Shown here: one piece after another, positions 33,426 to 41,092 of the stretch
Position numbering within the stretch: the first letter of the stretch is position 1
How the letters are laid out: every line of letters begins with the position of its first letter
NCBI RefSeq assembly: GCF_014873705.1
Contig: NZ_JADBDS010000003.1
Span: forward strand, 744,001 to 808,000
Direction: 5' to 3'
Source: Mycobacterium sp. OAS707
GTDB taxonomy: Bacteria; Actinomycetota; Actinomycetes; Mycobacteriales; Mycobacteriaceae
Length of the DNA: 64,000 nucleotides
The notes under the pieces: generated by a model
Database searches by the model: none
Told to the model about the DNA's origin: nothing
The model's input: the letters and a program-made list of their open reading frames with translations, nothing else
Position numbers and translations under genes: made by a program

Positions 33426-34532
33426 ATGACGGATACAACGCATTCCATTTCGCTGGATCACATTGCCGGACAGCGAACCGGCGCCCCACATATTGCAGGC
33501 ACTGCGGTCGCACTGACCACGCACCGCTACGAGCAAGACCAAGTCGCGAGCGTGCTGACGAGCGGCCTCGGCCCTGAATTCGCCCGCTTCGCACAGACCA
33601 GCGGCGTGGATACCCGCAGCCTCGCGCTGCCGTTGTCCCGCTACCCCGAGTTGACCGGCTTCACCGAGGCGAACGACGCCTACCTGCAAGTCGCCGTCGA
33701 GCTTGGCGAGCAGGCTGTGCGGGCGGCGCTCGACGCGGCGCACGTCACGCCCCAGGAAGTGGATGCCATCGTGATGGTGTCCAGCACCGGGGTCGCCGTG
33801 CCGACCATCGACGCCAGGCTGGCGTCGCGGATCGGGTTCAGGCCGGATATCAAACGCATTCCGTTGTTCGGGCTCGGTTGCGTCGCCGGTGCGGCAGGGA
33901 TGGCGCGGGTGCACGACTACCTTCGCGGCTTCCCCGGCCATGTCGCGGTGCTGTTGTCGGTGGAGTTGTGCTCACTCACGCTGCAACGTGACGATCTGTC
34001 CATTCCCGCACTGATCGGCGCGTGCCTGTTCGGTGACGGCGCAGCAGCCGTTGTCGCCACCGGAGCCGACCGCGTTCCCGTTGCGCCGACGGCCTACCCC
34101 GGTCCTGCCGTACTGTCCACGCGAAGCCGGTTGTTCCCGGGGACCGTCGACGTAATGGGTTGGAAGGTCAGCTCGAACGGCTTCAGTCTGGTGATGTCGC
34201 GCGATGTGCCCCACATGGCCGACGCGTATCTCGGCGACGAGGTCGACCGCTTCCTCGCTGATCACGGCCTGACGACCGGTGACATCTCGACGTGGATCTG
34301 TCACCCCGGTGGCCCGAAGGTGCTGGACGCGATCGAGCGTGCTGTCGGCTTGCCTCCGGAAGCCAATGTGCACAGCCGAGAATCGATGCGGCAGAACGGA
34401 AACTTCTCGTCGGCATCGGTGCTCGACGTGTTGCACCGCACGCTGGCTACCCCGCCGCCGGCCGGTTCGCTTGGTGTAATGCTGGCGATGGGGCCGGGAT
34501 TCAGCTTCGAGCTGTTGCTGCTGAGCTGGTAG
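33426..34532 (+). CDS. Type III polyketide synthase
   Basis: The 368-residue chalcone-synthase-fold enzyme keeps the triad: Cys152 in LFGLGCVAGAAGM, His293 in WICHPGGPKVL and Asn326 in QNGNFSSASV. The gatekeeper region LRGFPGHVAVLLSVELCSLT and the C-terminal MGPGFSFELLLL are typical of bacterial type III synthases that extend long acyl starters into alkylpyrones or alkylresorcinols. The ATG at 33426 was chosen over an upstream in-frame Met because family N-termini are short. A methyltransferase gene starts 4 bp after its stop, as in srsA-srsB-type clusters. Confidence 0.92.
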   Translation: MTDTTHSISLDHIAGQRTGAPHIAGTAVALTTHRYEQDQVASVLTSGLGPEFARFAQTSGVDTRSLALPLSRYPELTGFTEANDAYLQVAVELGEQAVRAALDAAHVTPQEVDAIVMVSSTGVAVPTIDARLASRIGFRPDIKRIPLFGLGCVAGAAGMARVHDYLRGFPGHVAVLLSVELCSLTLQRDDLSIPALIGACLFGDGAAAVVATGADRVPVAPTAYPGPAVLSTRSRLFPGTVDVMGWKVSSNGFSLVMSRDVPHMADAYLGDEVDRFLADHGLTTGDISTWICHPGGPKVLDAIERAVGLPPEANVHSRESMRQNGNFSSASVLDVLHRTLATPPPAGSLGVMLAMGPGFSFELLLLSW

Positions 34533-34536
34533 CGCG

Positions 34537-35037
34537 ATGTACTACCTGTTCATCCTCGCCATCGGCGCGGAACGACTCGTCGAGCTCGTCGTCTCACGGC
34601 GCAATGCGAACTGGTCATTTGCCAACGGTGGCAAGGAGTTCGGCCGCGGCCACTATCCGGTGATGATCGGCATGCACACCCTGCTGCTGGTCTGCTGCAT
34701 CGCCGAAGTCGCGCTGCTGCACCGGCCTTTCATTCCATGGCTGGGTTGGCCGATGGTGGTGCTCGTGGCACTCAGCACCGTCCTGCGGTGGTGGTGCGTG
34801 GCAACGCTCGGTAAGCATTGGAATCCGCGACTGATCGTCATTCCCGGTGAGCCGCTGGTACATCGGGGACCGTACCGCTTCCTGCACCACCCCAACTACA
34901 CGGCGGTGACCGTGGAGGTGGCTGCGCTGCCCCTTGTGCATGCGGCGTGGCTGACGGCGATCGTGTTCACTATCGCCAACGCCCTGGTGCTCAACGTGCG
35001 GATCCGCTCCGAGAACGTAGCGCTGGGTTACGCGTGA
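34537..35037 (+). CDS. Isoprenylcysteine carboxyl methyltransferase-family membrane enzyme (SrsB-like)
   Basis: The 166-residue membrane protein has four to five helices and the ICMT/PEMT C-terminal SAM motif: RWWCVATLGKHWN, then GPYRFLHHPNYTAVTVEVAA and a distal R-x-x-x-E-N (RIRSENVALGY). Bacterial members next to type III polyketide synthases O-methylate alkylresorcinols. Tight linkage to the synthase supports that role here. The last 47 bp overlap the convergent epimerase gene. Confidence 0.88.
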   Translation: MYYLFILAIGAERLVELVVSRRNANWSFANGGKEFGRGHYPVMIGMHTLLLVCCIAEVALLHRPFIPWLGWPMVVLVALSTVLRWWCVATLGKHWNPRLIVIPGEPLVHRGPYRFLHHPNYTAVTVEVAALPLVHAAWLTAIVFTIANALVLNVRIRSENVALGYA

Positions 35038-35935
35038 CGGGCGTCCAGCCCAGATCCGCCTTGGCCTTCGCGTTCGACAACGGCAACCAGGTGTCGCCGA
35101 ACGCGATTGCCCCGTAGGGAGCGACGAGGCCGAACAGTCGCCGTGGAATAGGCAGCGGCTTGGGCCGGTGCAGCGTTGCTGCCAGTTCGCGGATGTAGTC
35201 GCCGAACGATTGCGGTCGATCGTCGACGATGTTGTAGATCTGTCCGCCCCGACCGCTGTCGACGGCGTCTGCGGTCGCCTTGACGACGTCGTCGATGTGA
35301 ACCCAGGACACGACGCCGTTTCCGGTCGGGGCGGGCATCGCCCACCACTTCACCAGCCGGGTGAACAGTTCGTCGTGCGGCACGCCGGGGCCGTAGAAAG
35401 CGCCGTAGCGCAACACGATTCCCTCGGTTTCGCTGTGTTGACCCGAGGTGAGCACCGTCTGCTCCATGTCACGCAGCGCCTTGAGCATCGCCTCACCTCC
35501 TGGCGGCGGCGGACCGGGATATGGGTCGGACTCGTCCATCAGCGCGGGCCCGGCCGACGGGTATCCATACGCGAAGATCACCGACTCCGCGACGATCCGG
35601 CGCACGCCGGCACGCTGCGCAGCCGCGACCAGGTTCGGTGCGCCGCGGCCCCACAGTGCGCGTGCCGGCTCAAAGTCCTTGAGCCGCATAGGACCCCGCT
35701 TCGGCAGCGTGGTCAACAGACTGACCACGACCTCGGGTTCGACGTCGGCGACAAGGGCATCGATCTGGTCGGCATCGAAGACGTCGGCCACCACCGGTTT
35801 AGCACCTGCCTGTTCGATCTGCGGTGTCTTCGACGACTGCCGGGTCAACCCGACGACGTCGTGGCCGCGTGCGCTCAATTCCCTCAGCAGTGGAAGACCC
35901 GGCACGCTGGTCGCTCCTGCTACCAGAATTCTCAT
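34991..35935 (-). CDS. NAD-dependent epimerase/dehydratase (extended SDR)
   Basis: The 314-residue protein starts MRILVAGATSVPGLPLLREL, a variant Rossmann motif (G-x-x-x-x-P-G-L). It continues with VVVSLLTTLPKRG, a region around VIFAYGYPSAGPALMDES where the catalytic Tyr is expected, and GIVLRYGAFYGPGVPHDELF. The classical Y-x-x-x-K is not obvious, so it may be an atypical SDR that binds but does not oxidise sugars. The ATG overlaps the stop of the upstream membrane-protein gene as ATGA. Confidence 0.82.
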   Translation of the reverse strand: MRILVAGATSVPGLPLLRELSARGHDVVGLTRQSSKTPQIEQAGAKPVVADVFDADQIDALVADVEPEVVVSLLTTLPKRGPMRLKDFEPARALWGRGAPNLVAAAQRAGVRRIVAESVIFAYGYPSAGPALMDESDPYPGPPPPGGEAMLKALRDMEQTVLTSGQHSETEGIVLRYGAFYGPGVPHDELFTRLVKWWAMPAPTGNGVVSWVHIDDVVKATADAVDSGRGGQIYNIVDDRPQSFGDYIRELAATLHRPKPLPIPRRLFGLVAPYGAIAFGDTWLPLSNAKAKADLGWTPVTRNPALRSRSGSAR

Positions 35936-36342
35936 CGGGCCCTCTCCCCGGAGATGCTGGCGCGCAGCGCAATTGCGAGGAAGACGGTGGTCACCACCAA
36001 CCCCGCAGCCTCGAGCCAGCCGACCGATTCACCCGCCGCGTGGTGCGGGTCGATGATGTGACTGACGGCGTGCAGGCCCCAATGCACTGTGGCGAACGCC
36101 AATGCGGGGACTCGCCACGACGGCCATCGCAGCGCGGCCAGCATCATCAGGCCGAGCGGAAACTCGAACGACGCGTTGTCGACGATGTAGTGGTCGTTGC
36201 GGACGCCGAAGTTTCCGAGTGTCTCGAAGAAGGTTCCCGGCGCGAAGAACATGAACAGTCCGAGGGCCACCGAGTACGCGCCGAAGACGATGAGAATCAC
36301 CTCGACGTAGCGGGTCCTTGTGCGCAGGGGTGTCGTCGTCAT
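35932..36342 (-). CDS. Four-helix membrane protein of unknown function
   Basis: The 136-residue protein has four hydrophobic helices (VILIVFGAYSVALGLFMFFA, LGLMMLAALRW, VPALAFATVHWGLHAVSHII, LEAAGLVVTTVFLAIALR). Two conserved-looking His motifs, HWGLHAVSHIIDPHH, lie near the third helix and could bind metal or heme. It resembles DUF4345-like proteins in size, but I do not assign a family. It is cotranscribed with the epimerase and divergent from the MocR gene, 46 bp away. Confidence 0.72.
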   Translation of the reverse strand: MTTTPLRTRTRYVEVILIVFGAYSVALGLFMFFAPGTFFETLGNFGVRNDHYIVDNASFEFPLGLMMLAALRWPSWRVPALAFATVHWGLHAVSHIIDPHHAAGESVGWLEAAGLVVTTVFLAIALRASISGERAR

Positions 36343-36388
36343 ATCTTCACGCTAGTTCTTCAATGGCCTCACGATAGGCTCCACTTCG

Positions 36389-37774
36389 ATGGCAATTTCG
36401 GGTACCACTTCTGGTCCGGAGCTGCTGGTCGAGCTCGACCGGGCGGCGCCGGAGCCGCTGCACCGTCAACTGGCCAACGGTCTGCGCGACGCCATCCGCA
36501 CCGGACGGTTGGCACCCGAGACGCGGCTGCCGTCAACCCGTGTGCTGGCCGCAGATCTCGGCGTCTCGCGACGCCTCGTGGTCGATGCGTACAGCCAGCT
36601 CGCCGCGGAGGGGTTTCTGCTCAGCACGCACGGCTCCGGCACCCGCGTGTCGAGGGTCGACACGGCCAGCACCCCGCGGCGCGACGCCGGCGAAGCTGCC
36701 AAGCAATTCGACTTCGACTTCGCTCCCGGCTCGCCGGACCTCGCGAGCTTTCCGCGGCACGCCTGGCTGCGGGCGCTGAGACAAGGGCTCGCCGAGACCG
36801 AATCGCAGGCGTTCGGTTATGTCGAACCGCAGGGGTTGTATTCCGCACGCGTGGCGGTGGCGGACTATCTGCGGCGTGCCAGGGGTGTTGTTGCCGACCC
36901 GCGGTACATCGTGCTGTGCTCGGGGGCGACGCAGGCCGTCGCGCTGCTCGCGTCGACGTTGAGCGGCCAGCCGGTGGCGATGGAAGATCCCGGCTTCTGG
37001 CTGCATCGGATGGTGCTGCGGCACAACGGTATCGAGCCGGTGCCCGTGCCTGTCGATGACGATGGCCTTGACGTCGAAGCACTGGCGGCCAGCGATGCGA
37101 CGGCTGTCCTTGCGACGCCGGCACATCAATCGCCGACCGGGGTGGTGCTGTCCGCGGCGCGGCGCACCGCGCTGGTGCAGTGGGCGAGGTCGGACCACCT
37201 TGTCATCGAGGACGATTACGATGCCGAATACCGCTACGACCGTGCGCCCGTGGGCGCGCTTCAGGGCATCGCTGCCGACCGGGTGGTGTACATCGGTTCG
37301 ACCAGCAAAACGCTCGCGCCAGGACTGCGCATCGGCTGGATGGTGCTGCCCGCACACCTCGTCGGCGCTGTCGCACTGGCCAAAGGGCTGGCAGACACTG
37401 GAAGCTCGGTGATGGACCAGATCGCATTCGCCAAGCTGTTGGTGTCGGGTGAATACGATCGGCATCTGCGCCAGATGCGCCGCCGCTACCTCAGTCGCCG
37501 AAATGCATTGCTGCAGGCGCTGACCCGGCACTTGCCGGAAGCAACGGTGCTCGGCGCGGCAGCGGGCGTTCACCTGACCGTCCGCTTTCCTGACGGTTAT
37601 CCAATCGCGGAATTGGTGCGCCGCGCGGCACGGCGTCGAGTGCGGGTCGAGCCGCTGTCGCCGTGCTACGCCGAAGACTCCTCAGCGCCACCGGGTTTGA
37701 TGCTCGGCTATGCCAATCTGACCGAGTCCCAGATCGTCACCGGTGTGGAGACGCTTGCGCAGGCTATCCGCTGA
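36389..37774 (+). CDS. MocR/PdxR-type GntR regulator with aminotransferase domain, copy 1
   Basis: The 461-residue protein fuses a GntR winged helix (LHRQLANGLRDAIRTGRLAP, LPSTRVLAADLGVSRRLVVD) to a fold-type I PLP domain. The PLP residues are retained: TPAHQSPTGVVLS, EDDYDAEYRYDR and Lys in IGSTSKTLAPGLRIGWMV. Such regulators usually control a divergently encoded gene, often in vitamin B6 or amino-acid metabolism. The divergent neighbours here are the four-helix membrane protein and the epimerase. Confidence 0.92.
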   Translation: MAISGTTSGPELLVELDRAAPEPLHRQLANGLRDAIRTGRLAPETRLPSTRVLAADLGVSRRLVVDAYSQLAAEGFLLSTHGSGTRVSRVDTASTPRRDAGEAAKQFDFDFAPGSPDLASFPRHAWLRALRQGLAETESQAFGYVEPQGLYSARVAVADYLRRARGVVADPRYIVLCSGATQAVALLASTLSGQPVAMEDPGFWLHRMVLRHNGIEPVPVPVDDDGLDVEALAASDATAVLATPAHQSPTGVVLSAARRTALVQWARSDHLVIEDDYDAEYRYDRAPVGALQGIAADRVVYIGSTSKTLAPGLRIGWMVLPAHLVGAVALAKGLADTGSSVMDQIAFAKLLVSGEYDRHLRQMRRRYLSRRNALLQALTRHLPEATVLGAAAGVHLTVRFPDGYPIAELVRRAARRRVRVEPLSPCYAEDSSAPPGLMLGYANLTESQIVTGVETLAQAIR

Positions 37775-37957
37775 AGACGCGGTACCAGAGGTTGGTCACC
37801 GCAGACGGGTGCGACGGCATGAATATCGCCGACGAAGGTGACACCGGCCACCGAAAGCCTCGCCCTCGCCCTCGCCGTCCAGCCACGACAGGTCCCCGCC
37901 TGGTCCTGCGATGAAGCCGTCGGCGGACATCGCGGCCGAATAGAGAGATTTCGCCAT
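37775..37957 (-). pseudogene. Remnant of a RibD C-terminal/dihydrofolate-reductase-family gene
   Basis: Reading leftwards from an ATG at 37957, the sequence gives MAKSLYSAAMSADGFIAGPG followed by GDLSWLDGEGEGEAF. This is the recognisable N-terminus of the dihydrofolate-reductase-like (RibD_C) family, but it soon reaches a stop. In another frame a later family block, VTFVGDIHAVAP, follows almost at once. About 50-70 residues that should lie between the blocks are missing, and everything after the second block is gone. A short CTCGCC tandem repeat (about 37856-37877) sits at the presumed deletion point. This looks like a decayed, internally deleted and 3'-truncated gene. Confidence 0.62.
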
Positions 37958-38043
37958 ATCGGTACCGGCCATTTCGGCCGCCGCGATTCACCGCACCCGA
38001 CATTTTTGCTGAGTCAATTTCCGCAAGCGTCAATTCGGAAGAG

Positions 38044-38130
38044 CGGTGGCGGAGGGATTTGAACCCCCGGACGGTTTTAGCCGTCTCTCGCTTTCAAGGC
38101 GAGTGCATTAGGCCGCTCTGCCACGCCACC
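38044..38130 (-). tRNA. tRNA-Ser(TGA)
   Basis: The 87-nt class II tRNA has acceptor stem GGTGGCG/CGCCACC identical to that of tRNA-Ser(CGA) in this window, discriminator G, and anticodon TGA in the loop CTTGAAA. The long variable arm carries a GACGG/CCGTC-type stem. No CCA is encoded. Confidence 0.97.
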
Positions 38131-38207
38131 GCCGACAAGAGTACGGGGCGGATGCGCGCTTGTGCGAAGGGCCGACGGGTCAGTCGGCCCTCGAGCCTGG
38201 ACGTGAG

Positions 38208-38684
38208 CTAGACGCGGCCGAGCTTCGCCGGCGGCGCACCTGCCTTCAGTGCGACGTTGATGCGCCGACAGTTTTCGCCCATCGCCGCGATCTGCGGGCG
38301 AGACAATCTGCCGAGGAAATGCGACCGCACTCCCTGGCCGTAAGTGACCATGGCCTCGGTCACCGCGGCCCGGCCCTCCTCGGTGATGGAGGCCAGCACG
38401 CCTCGGCCGTCATCGGGGCTGGCCCCGCGGCGCACCAATCCCTGCAGTTCCAGGCGCCGGATCTGCCGGGTGACCCGGCTCGGCAATGACATCAGCCCGT
38501 CGGCTAGGTCCCCCATACGCGCAGAGCCGGTCGCGGACTTGTCCAACATGTCGAGCAGCCGCACATCATTCAACGTCAGATGATGCGCGTCTACCAGCGA
38601 CCGGTTCAGGGTCGCGTACATCCTCAACGCCGAGTCGAGGAAGTTTTGCCACGACCTCTGCTCAGCGATATCTAGACCAGGCAT
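38208..38684 (-). CDS. MarR family transcriptional regulator
   Basis: The 158-residue form (MPGLDIAEQRSWQNFLDSAL) is a complete MarR protein: dimerisation helices, the winged-helix core LTLNDVRLLDMLDKSATG, MGDLADGLMSLPSRVTRQIR (recognition helix), the wing RRGASPDDGRGVLASITEEG, and a C-terminal helix. Starts further upstream are possible at 38738 (adding MIYYSEMEGMIAGRTASE) or at the Mets within that segment; no start has a clear Shine-Dalgarno. It is divergent from the quinone oxidoreductase gene, and two dyads between them are candidate operators. Confidence 0.88.
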   Translation of the reverse strand: MPGLDIAEQRSWQNFLDSALRMYATLNRSLVDAHHLTLNDVRLLDMLDKSATGSARMGDLADGLMSLPSRVTRQIRRLELQGLVRRGASPDDGRGVLASITEEGRAAVTEAMVTYGQGVRSHFLGRLSRPQIAAMGENCRRINVALKAGAPPAKLGRV

Positions 38685-38737
38685 CTCACTAGCAGTACGC
38701 CCGGCAATCATCCCCTCCATTTCGCTATAGTAAATCA

Positions 38738-38750
38738 AGCAAGCATTGCT
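38738..38750. promoter_or_regulatory. AGCAA-N3-TTGCT dyad, candidate MarR operator
   Basis: A perfect 5-bp inverted repeat with 3-bp spacer lies in the 114-bp divergent region between the MarR gene and the oxidoreductase. It lies beside a TATAG hexamer that could be the -10 of the MarR promoter. Size and position fit a MarR dimer site. Confidence 0.45.
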
Positions 38751-38766
38751 CCGTGAGGGAAATGCA

Positions 38767-38787
38767 TACTACATTCCGCGCGTAGTA
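38767..38787. promoter_or_regulatory. TACTAC-N9-GTAGTA dyad ahead of the oxidoreductase
   Basis: A perfect 6-bp inverted repeat with 9-bp spacer ends 11 bp before the ATG at 38799. It would overlap the start of the oxidoreductase transcript. It may be a second site for the MarR protein, or a hairpin in the leader. Confidence 0.45.
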
Positions 38788-38798
38788 GCGTTGACCCA

Positions 38799-39779
38799 AT
38801 GCGCGCGATCGTGGCCGAAGCAGCCGATCAGCTCAGCTGGCAAGAAATCCCCGACATCGCACCGGAAACCGGCGAAGTCCTCATCAAAGTAAGTGCCGCT
38901 GGTGTCAACCGTGCGGACCTGCTGCAGGCCGCCGGGAACTATCCGCCCCCTCCCGGTGCCAGCCAGACACTCGGACTCGAGGTCTCCGGAACCGTCGCAC
39001 AAGTGGGCAACGACGTGACCCAGTGGGCTGTCGGGCAACAAGTCTGCGCTTTGCTGGCAGGCGGCGGCTACGCCGAATTCGTCGCCGTCCCCGCCGGCCA
39101 GGTGATGCCGGTTCCCGACGGTGTTCCGCTGCCGCACGCCGCCGCGCTCCCCGAAGTGGCGTGCACCGTCTGGTCGAACCTCATCATGACCGCTGGTTTG
39201 GCGTCCGGCCAGCTGCTGCTGATCCACGGCGGCGCCAGCGGCATCGGCACGCACGGCATTCAGGTGGCCCGCGCGCTCGGCGCCAGGGTGGCCGTGACCG
39301 CAGGGGCACAGAACAAACTCGACCTGTGCGCCGAACTGGGAGCCGAGATCACCATCAACTACCGCGACGAGGACTTCGTCGAGCGGCTCCGCGGCGAAGG
39401 CGGAGCGAACGTGATCCTCGACATCATGGGGGCCAAGTACCTCGACCGCAACATCGATGCACTGGCCACCGGCGGGCGGTTGGTGATCATCGGGATGCAG
39501 GGCGGCGTCAAGGCCGAACTCAACATCGGCAAACTGCTCGGCAAACGAGCCGGTGTCATCGCCACAGCGTTGCGGTCTCGTCCGGTCAGCGGGCCGGGCA
39601 GCAAGAGTGAGATCGTCGCGGAGGTGATCGACAACGTCTGGCCGATGATCGCCGACGGCCAGGTGCGTCCGATCATCGGCGCCGAGTTCCCGATCGATCA
39701 GGCCAAGGCCGCGCATGAGCTGCTGGCCTCGGGCGAGGCGTCAGGGAAAATCCTTATGCGCGTTGGTGATTCAGCCTAG
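38799..39779 (+). CDS. NAD(P)H:quinone oxidoreductase, zinc-free MDR family (Rv3777 type)
   Basis: The 326-residue medium-chain reductase has an N-terminal GroES-like domain (SAAGVNRADLLQAAGNYPPP, GLEVSGTVAQVG) and a Rossmann domain with LLIHGGASGIGTHGIQVARA. It is of the quinone oxidoreductase/PIG3 type without zinc Cys clusters. Substrates are probably quinones or other electrophiles. It is divergent from the MarR gene, a pairing often used for quinone or electrophile stress. Confidence 0.9.
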   Translation: MRAIVAEAADQLSWQEIPDIAPETGEVLIKVSAAGVNRADLLQAAGNYPPPPGASQTLGLEVSGTVAQVGNDVTQWAVGQQVCALLAGGGYAEFVAVPAGQVMPVPDGVPLPHAAALPEVACTVWSNLIMTAGLASGQLLLIHGGASGIGTHGIQVARALGARVAVTAGAQNKLDLCAELGAEITINYRDEDFVERLRGEGGANVILDIMGAKYLDRNIDALATGGRLVIIGMQGGVKAELNIGKLLGKRAGVIATALRSRPVSGPGSKSEIVAEVIDNVWPMIADGQVRPIIGAEFPIDQAKAAHELLASGEASGKILMRVGDSA

Positions 39780-40967
39780 CGAGGCCAGCGCACGCACCAA
39801 CTGATCGACCTCGGCAGTGGTCGTGTAGTGCGCCAAGCCGACGGTGACCGCACCACCGACATCGTTGACCCCGATGACATCGAGCACCCGCGAGCTGACA
39901 TTGGAGACGGCCAGGATGCCGTTGTCGGCCAGTCGTTGCACTACCCGTTCGGCAGGCACGTCGCTGACCGCGAAGCTCAGCACCGGGATGTGTGTCTCCG
40001 GCCTTCCGATCACCATCACGGTGGACAGCGAACGCAATGAGGTCAACAGGTAGTCGAACACGCGGTTCATGTAAGTCGCCGCGGATTGCATTGAGAGCGA
40101 AAGTCGTTCGCGCCTCGATCCGCGCGCCGACTCATCCAGGCTTGCCAGGTATTCGATGCTGGCGACGACTCCCGCAAGCAGACCGAATTGGTGTGTGCCC
40201 ACCTCCAGTCGCGCGGGACCGGTGGCGTACGGGTTCAGCGATACCGAGCTGAACGAGTCGATCAGCGACGGCTCGCGGAACACCAGCGCGCCGATCGGGG
40301 GGCCACCCCACGCCACCGCGTTCACCGCAACCACGTCGGCGTCGATCTCGTCGATGTCGATCAACCGGTACGGGGCGGCCGCAGAGTGATCGACGACCAC
40401 CAGCCCGCCGCCGTCGTGCACCAGCTTCGTGACCGCCCGCAGATCGGTCACCGTGCCAAGCGTCGAAGAGGCCGACGAGATCGCGACCAACCGGGTCGAC
40501 CGCGAGATCAGCCCCTCCCACTGCCAGGTCGGCAGTTCACCGGTTTCGATGTCGACTTCGGCCCACTTCACTTTGGCGCCATAGCGATTCGCCGCGCGCA
40601 GCCACGGTGCGATGTTCGCCTCGTCGTCGAGGCGGGTCACCACCACCTCGTATCCGAGACCGACCCGGGACGAGGACGCGTCGGCCAGCGACGTCAGCAG
40701 CACCGCACGATCGGCACCGAGCACCACGCCCCGCGGGTCCGCGTTGACCAGATCAGCGACGGCCTGGCGCGCGGCCTCCAGCACCGCCGCACTGCGTTGC
40801 GCCGACGGATGCGGTCCAACGGGCGTCGGCATCGAGCCACGGAACGCGGTCGACACTGCTCGGCCGACTGTGTCGGGCAGCAGCATGCCGTTCTGGGCGT
40901 CGAAATGCACCCAACCATCGCCCAAGGACGGGTGCAGACCGCGCACCCGGGCGACGTCGTATGCCAT
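39771..40967 (-). CDS. Cysteine desulfurase-like fold-type I protein lacking the PLP lysine (Rv3778c type)
   Basis: The 398-residue protein aligns with the NifS/SufS-like aminotransferase class V family: WVHFDAQNGMLLPDTVGRAV, VVVTRLDDEANIAPWLRAAN, VVVDHSAAAPYRLIDI (D193-H194, cofactor ring region) and VVAVNAVAWGGPPIGALVFR. The expected S-x-H-K Schiff-base block would fall at about 216-220, but no Lys is present there. The catalytic Cys loop is not evident either. It may bind a nucleotide or PLP non-catalytically. Start chosen: ATG 40967. It overlaps the end of the quinone oxidoreductase by 9 bp. Confidence 0.85.
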   Translation of the reverse strand: MAYDVARVRGLHPSLGDGWVHFDAQNGMLLPDTVGRAVSTAFRGSMPTPVGPHPSAQRSAAVLEAARQAVADLVNADPRGVVLGADRAVLLTSLADASSSRVGLGYEVVVTRLDDEANIAPWLRAANRYGAKVKWAEVDIETGELPTWQWEGLISRSTRLVAISSASSTLGTVTDLRAVTKLVHDGGGLVVVDHSAAAPYRLIDIDEIDADVVAVNAVAWGGPPIGALVFREPSLIDSFSSVSLNPYATGPARLEVGTHQFGLLAGVVASIEYLASLDESARGSRRERLSLSMQSAATYMNRVFDYLLTSLRSLSTVMVIGRPETHIPVLSFAVSDVPAERVVQRLADNGILAVSNVSSRVLDVIGVNDVGGAVTVGLAHYTTTAEVDQLVRALASLG

Positions 40968-41092
40968 TCCAGCCCACCTTAGAGCGCCTGTGAATTCCAC
41001 AAACCGACACAATCTTGGCGGATGCCCGGCCGTGCCCTGTCGCTGCCCATGCCGTGCCCGGACCGAGTCACCTGGGCAGCCATACTAGTGCA

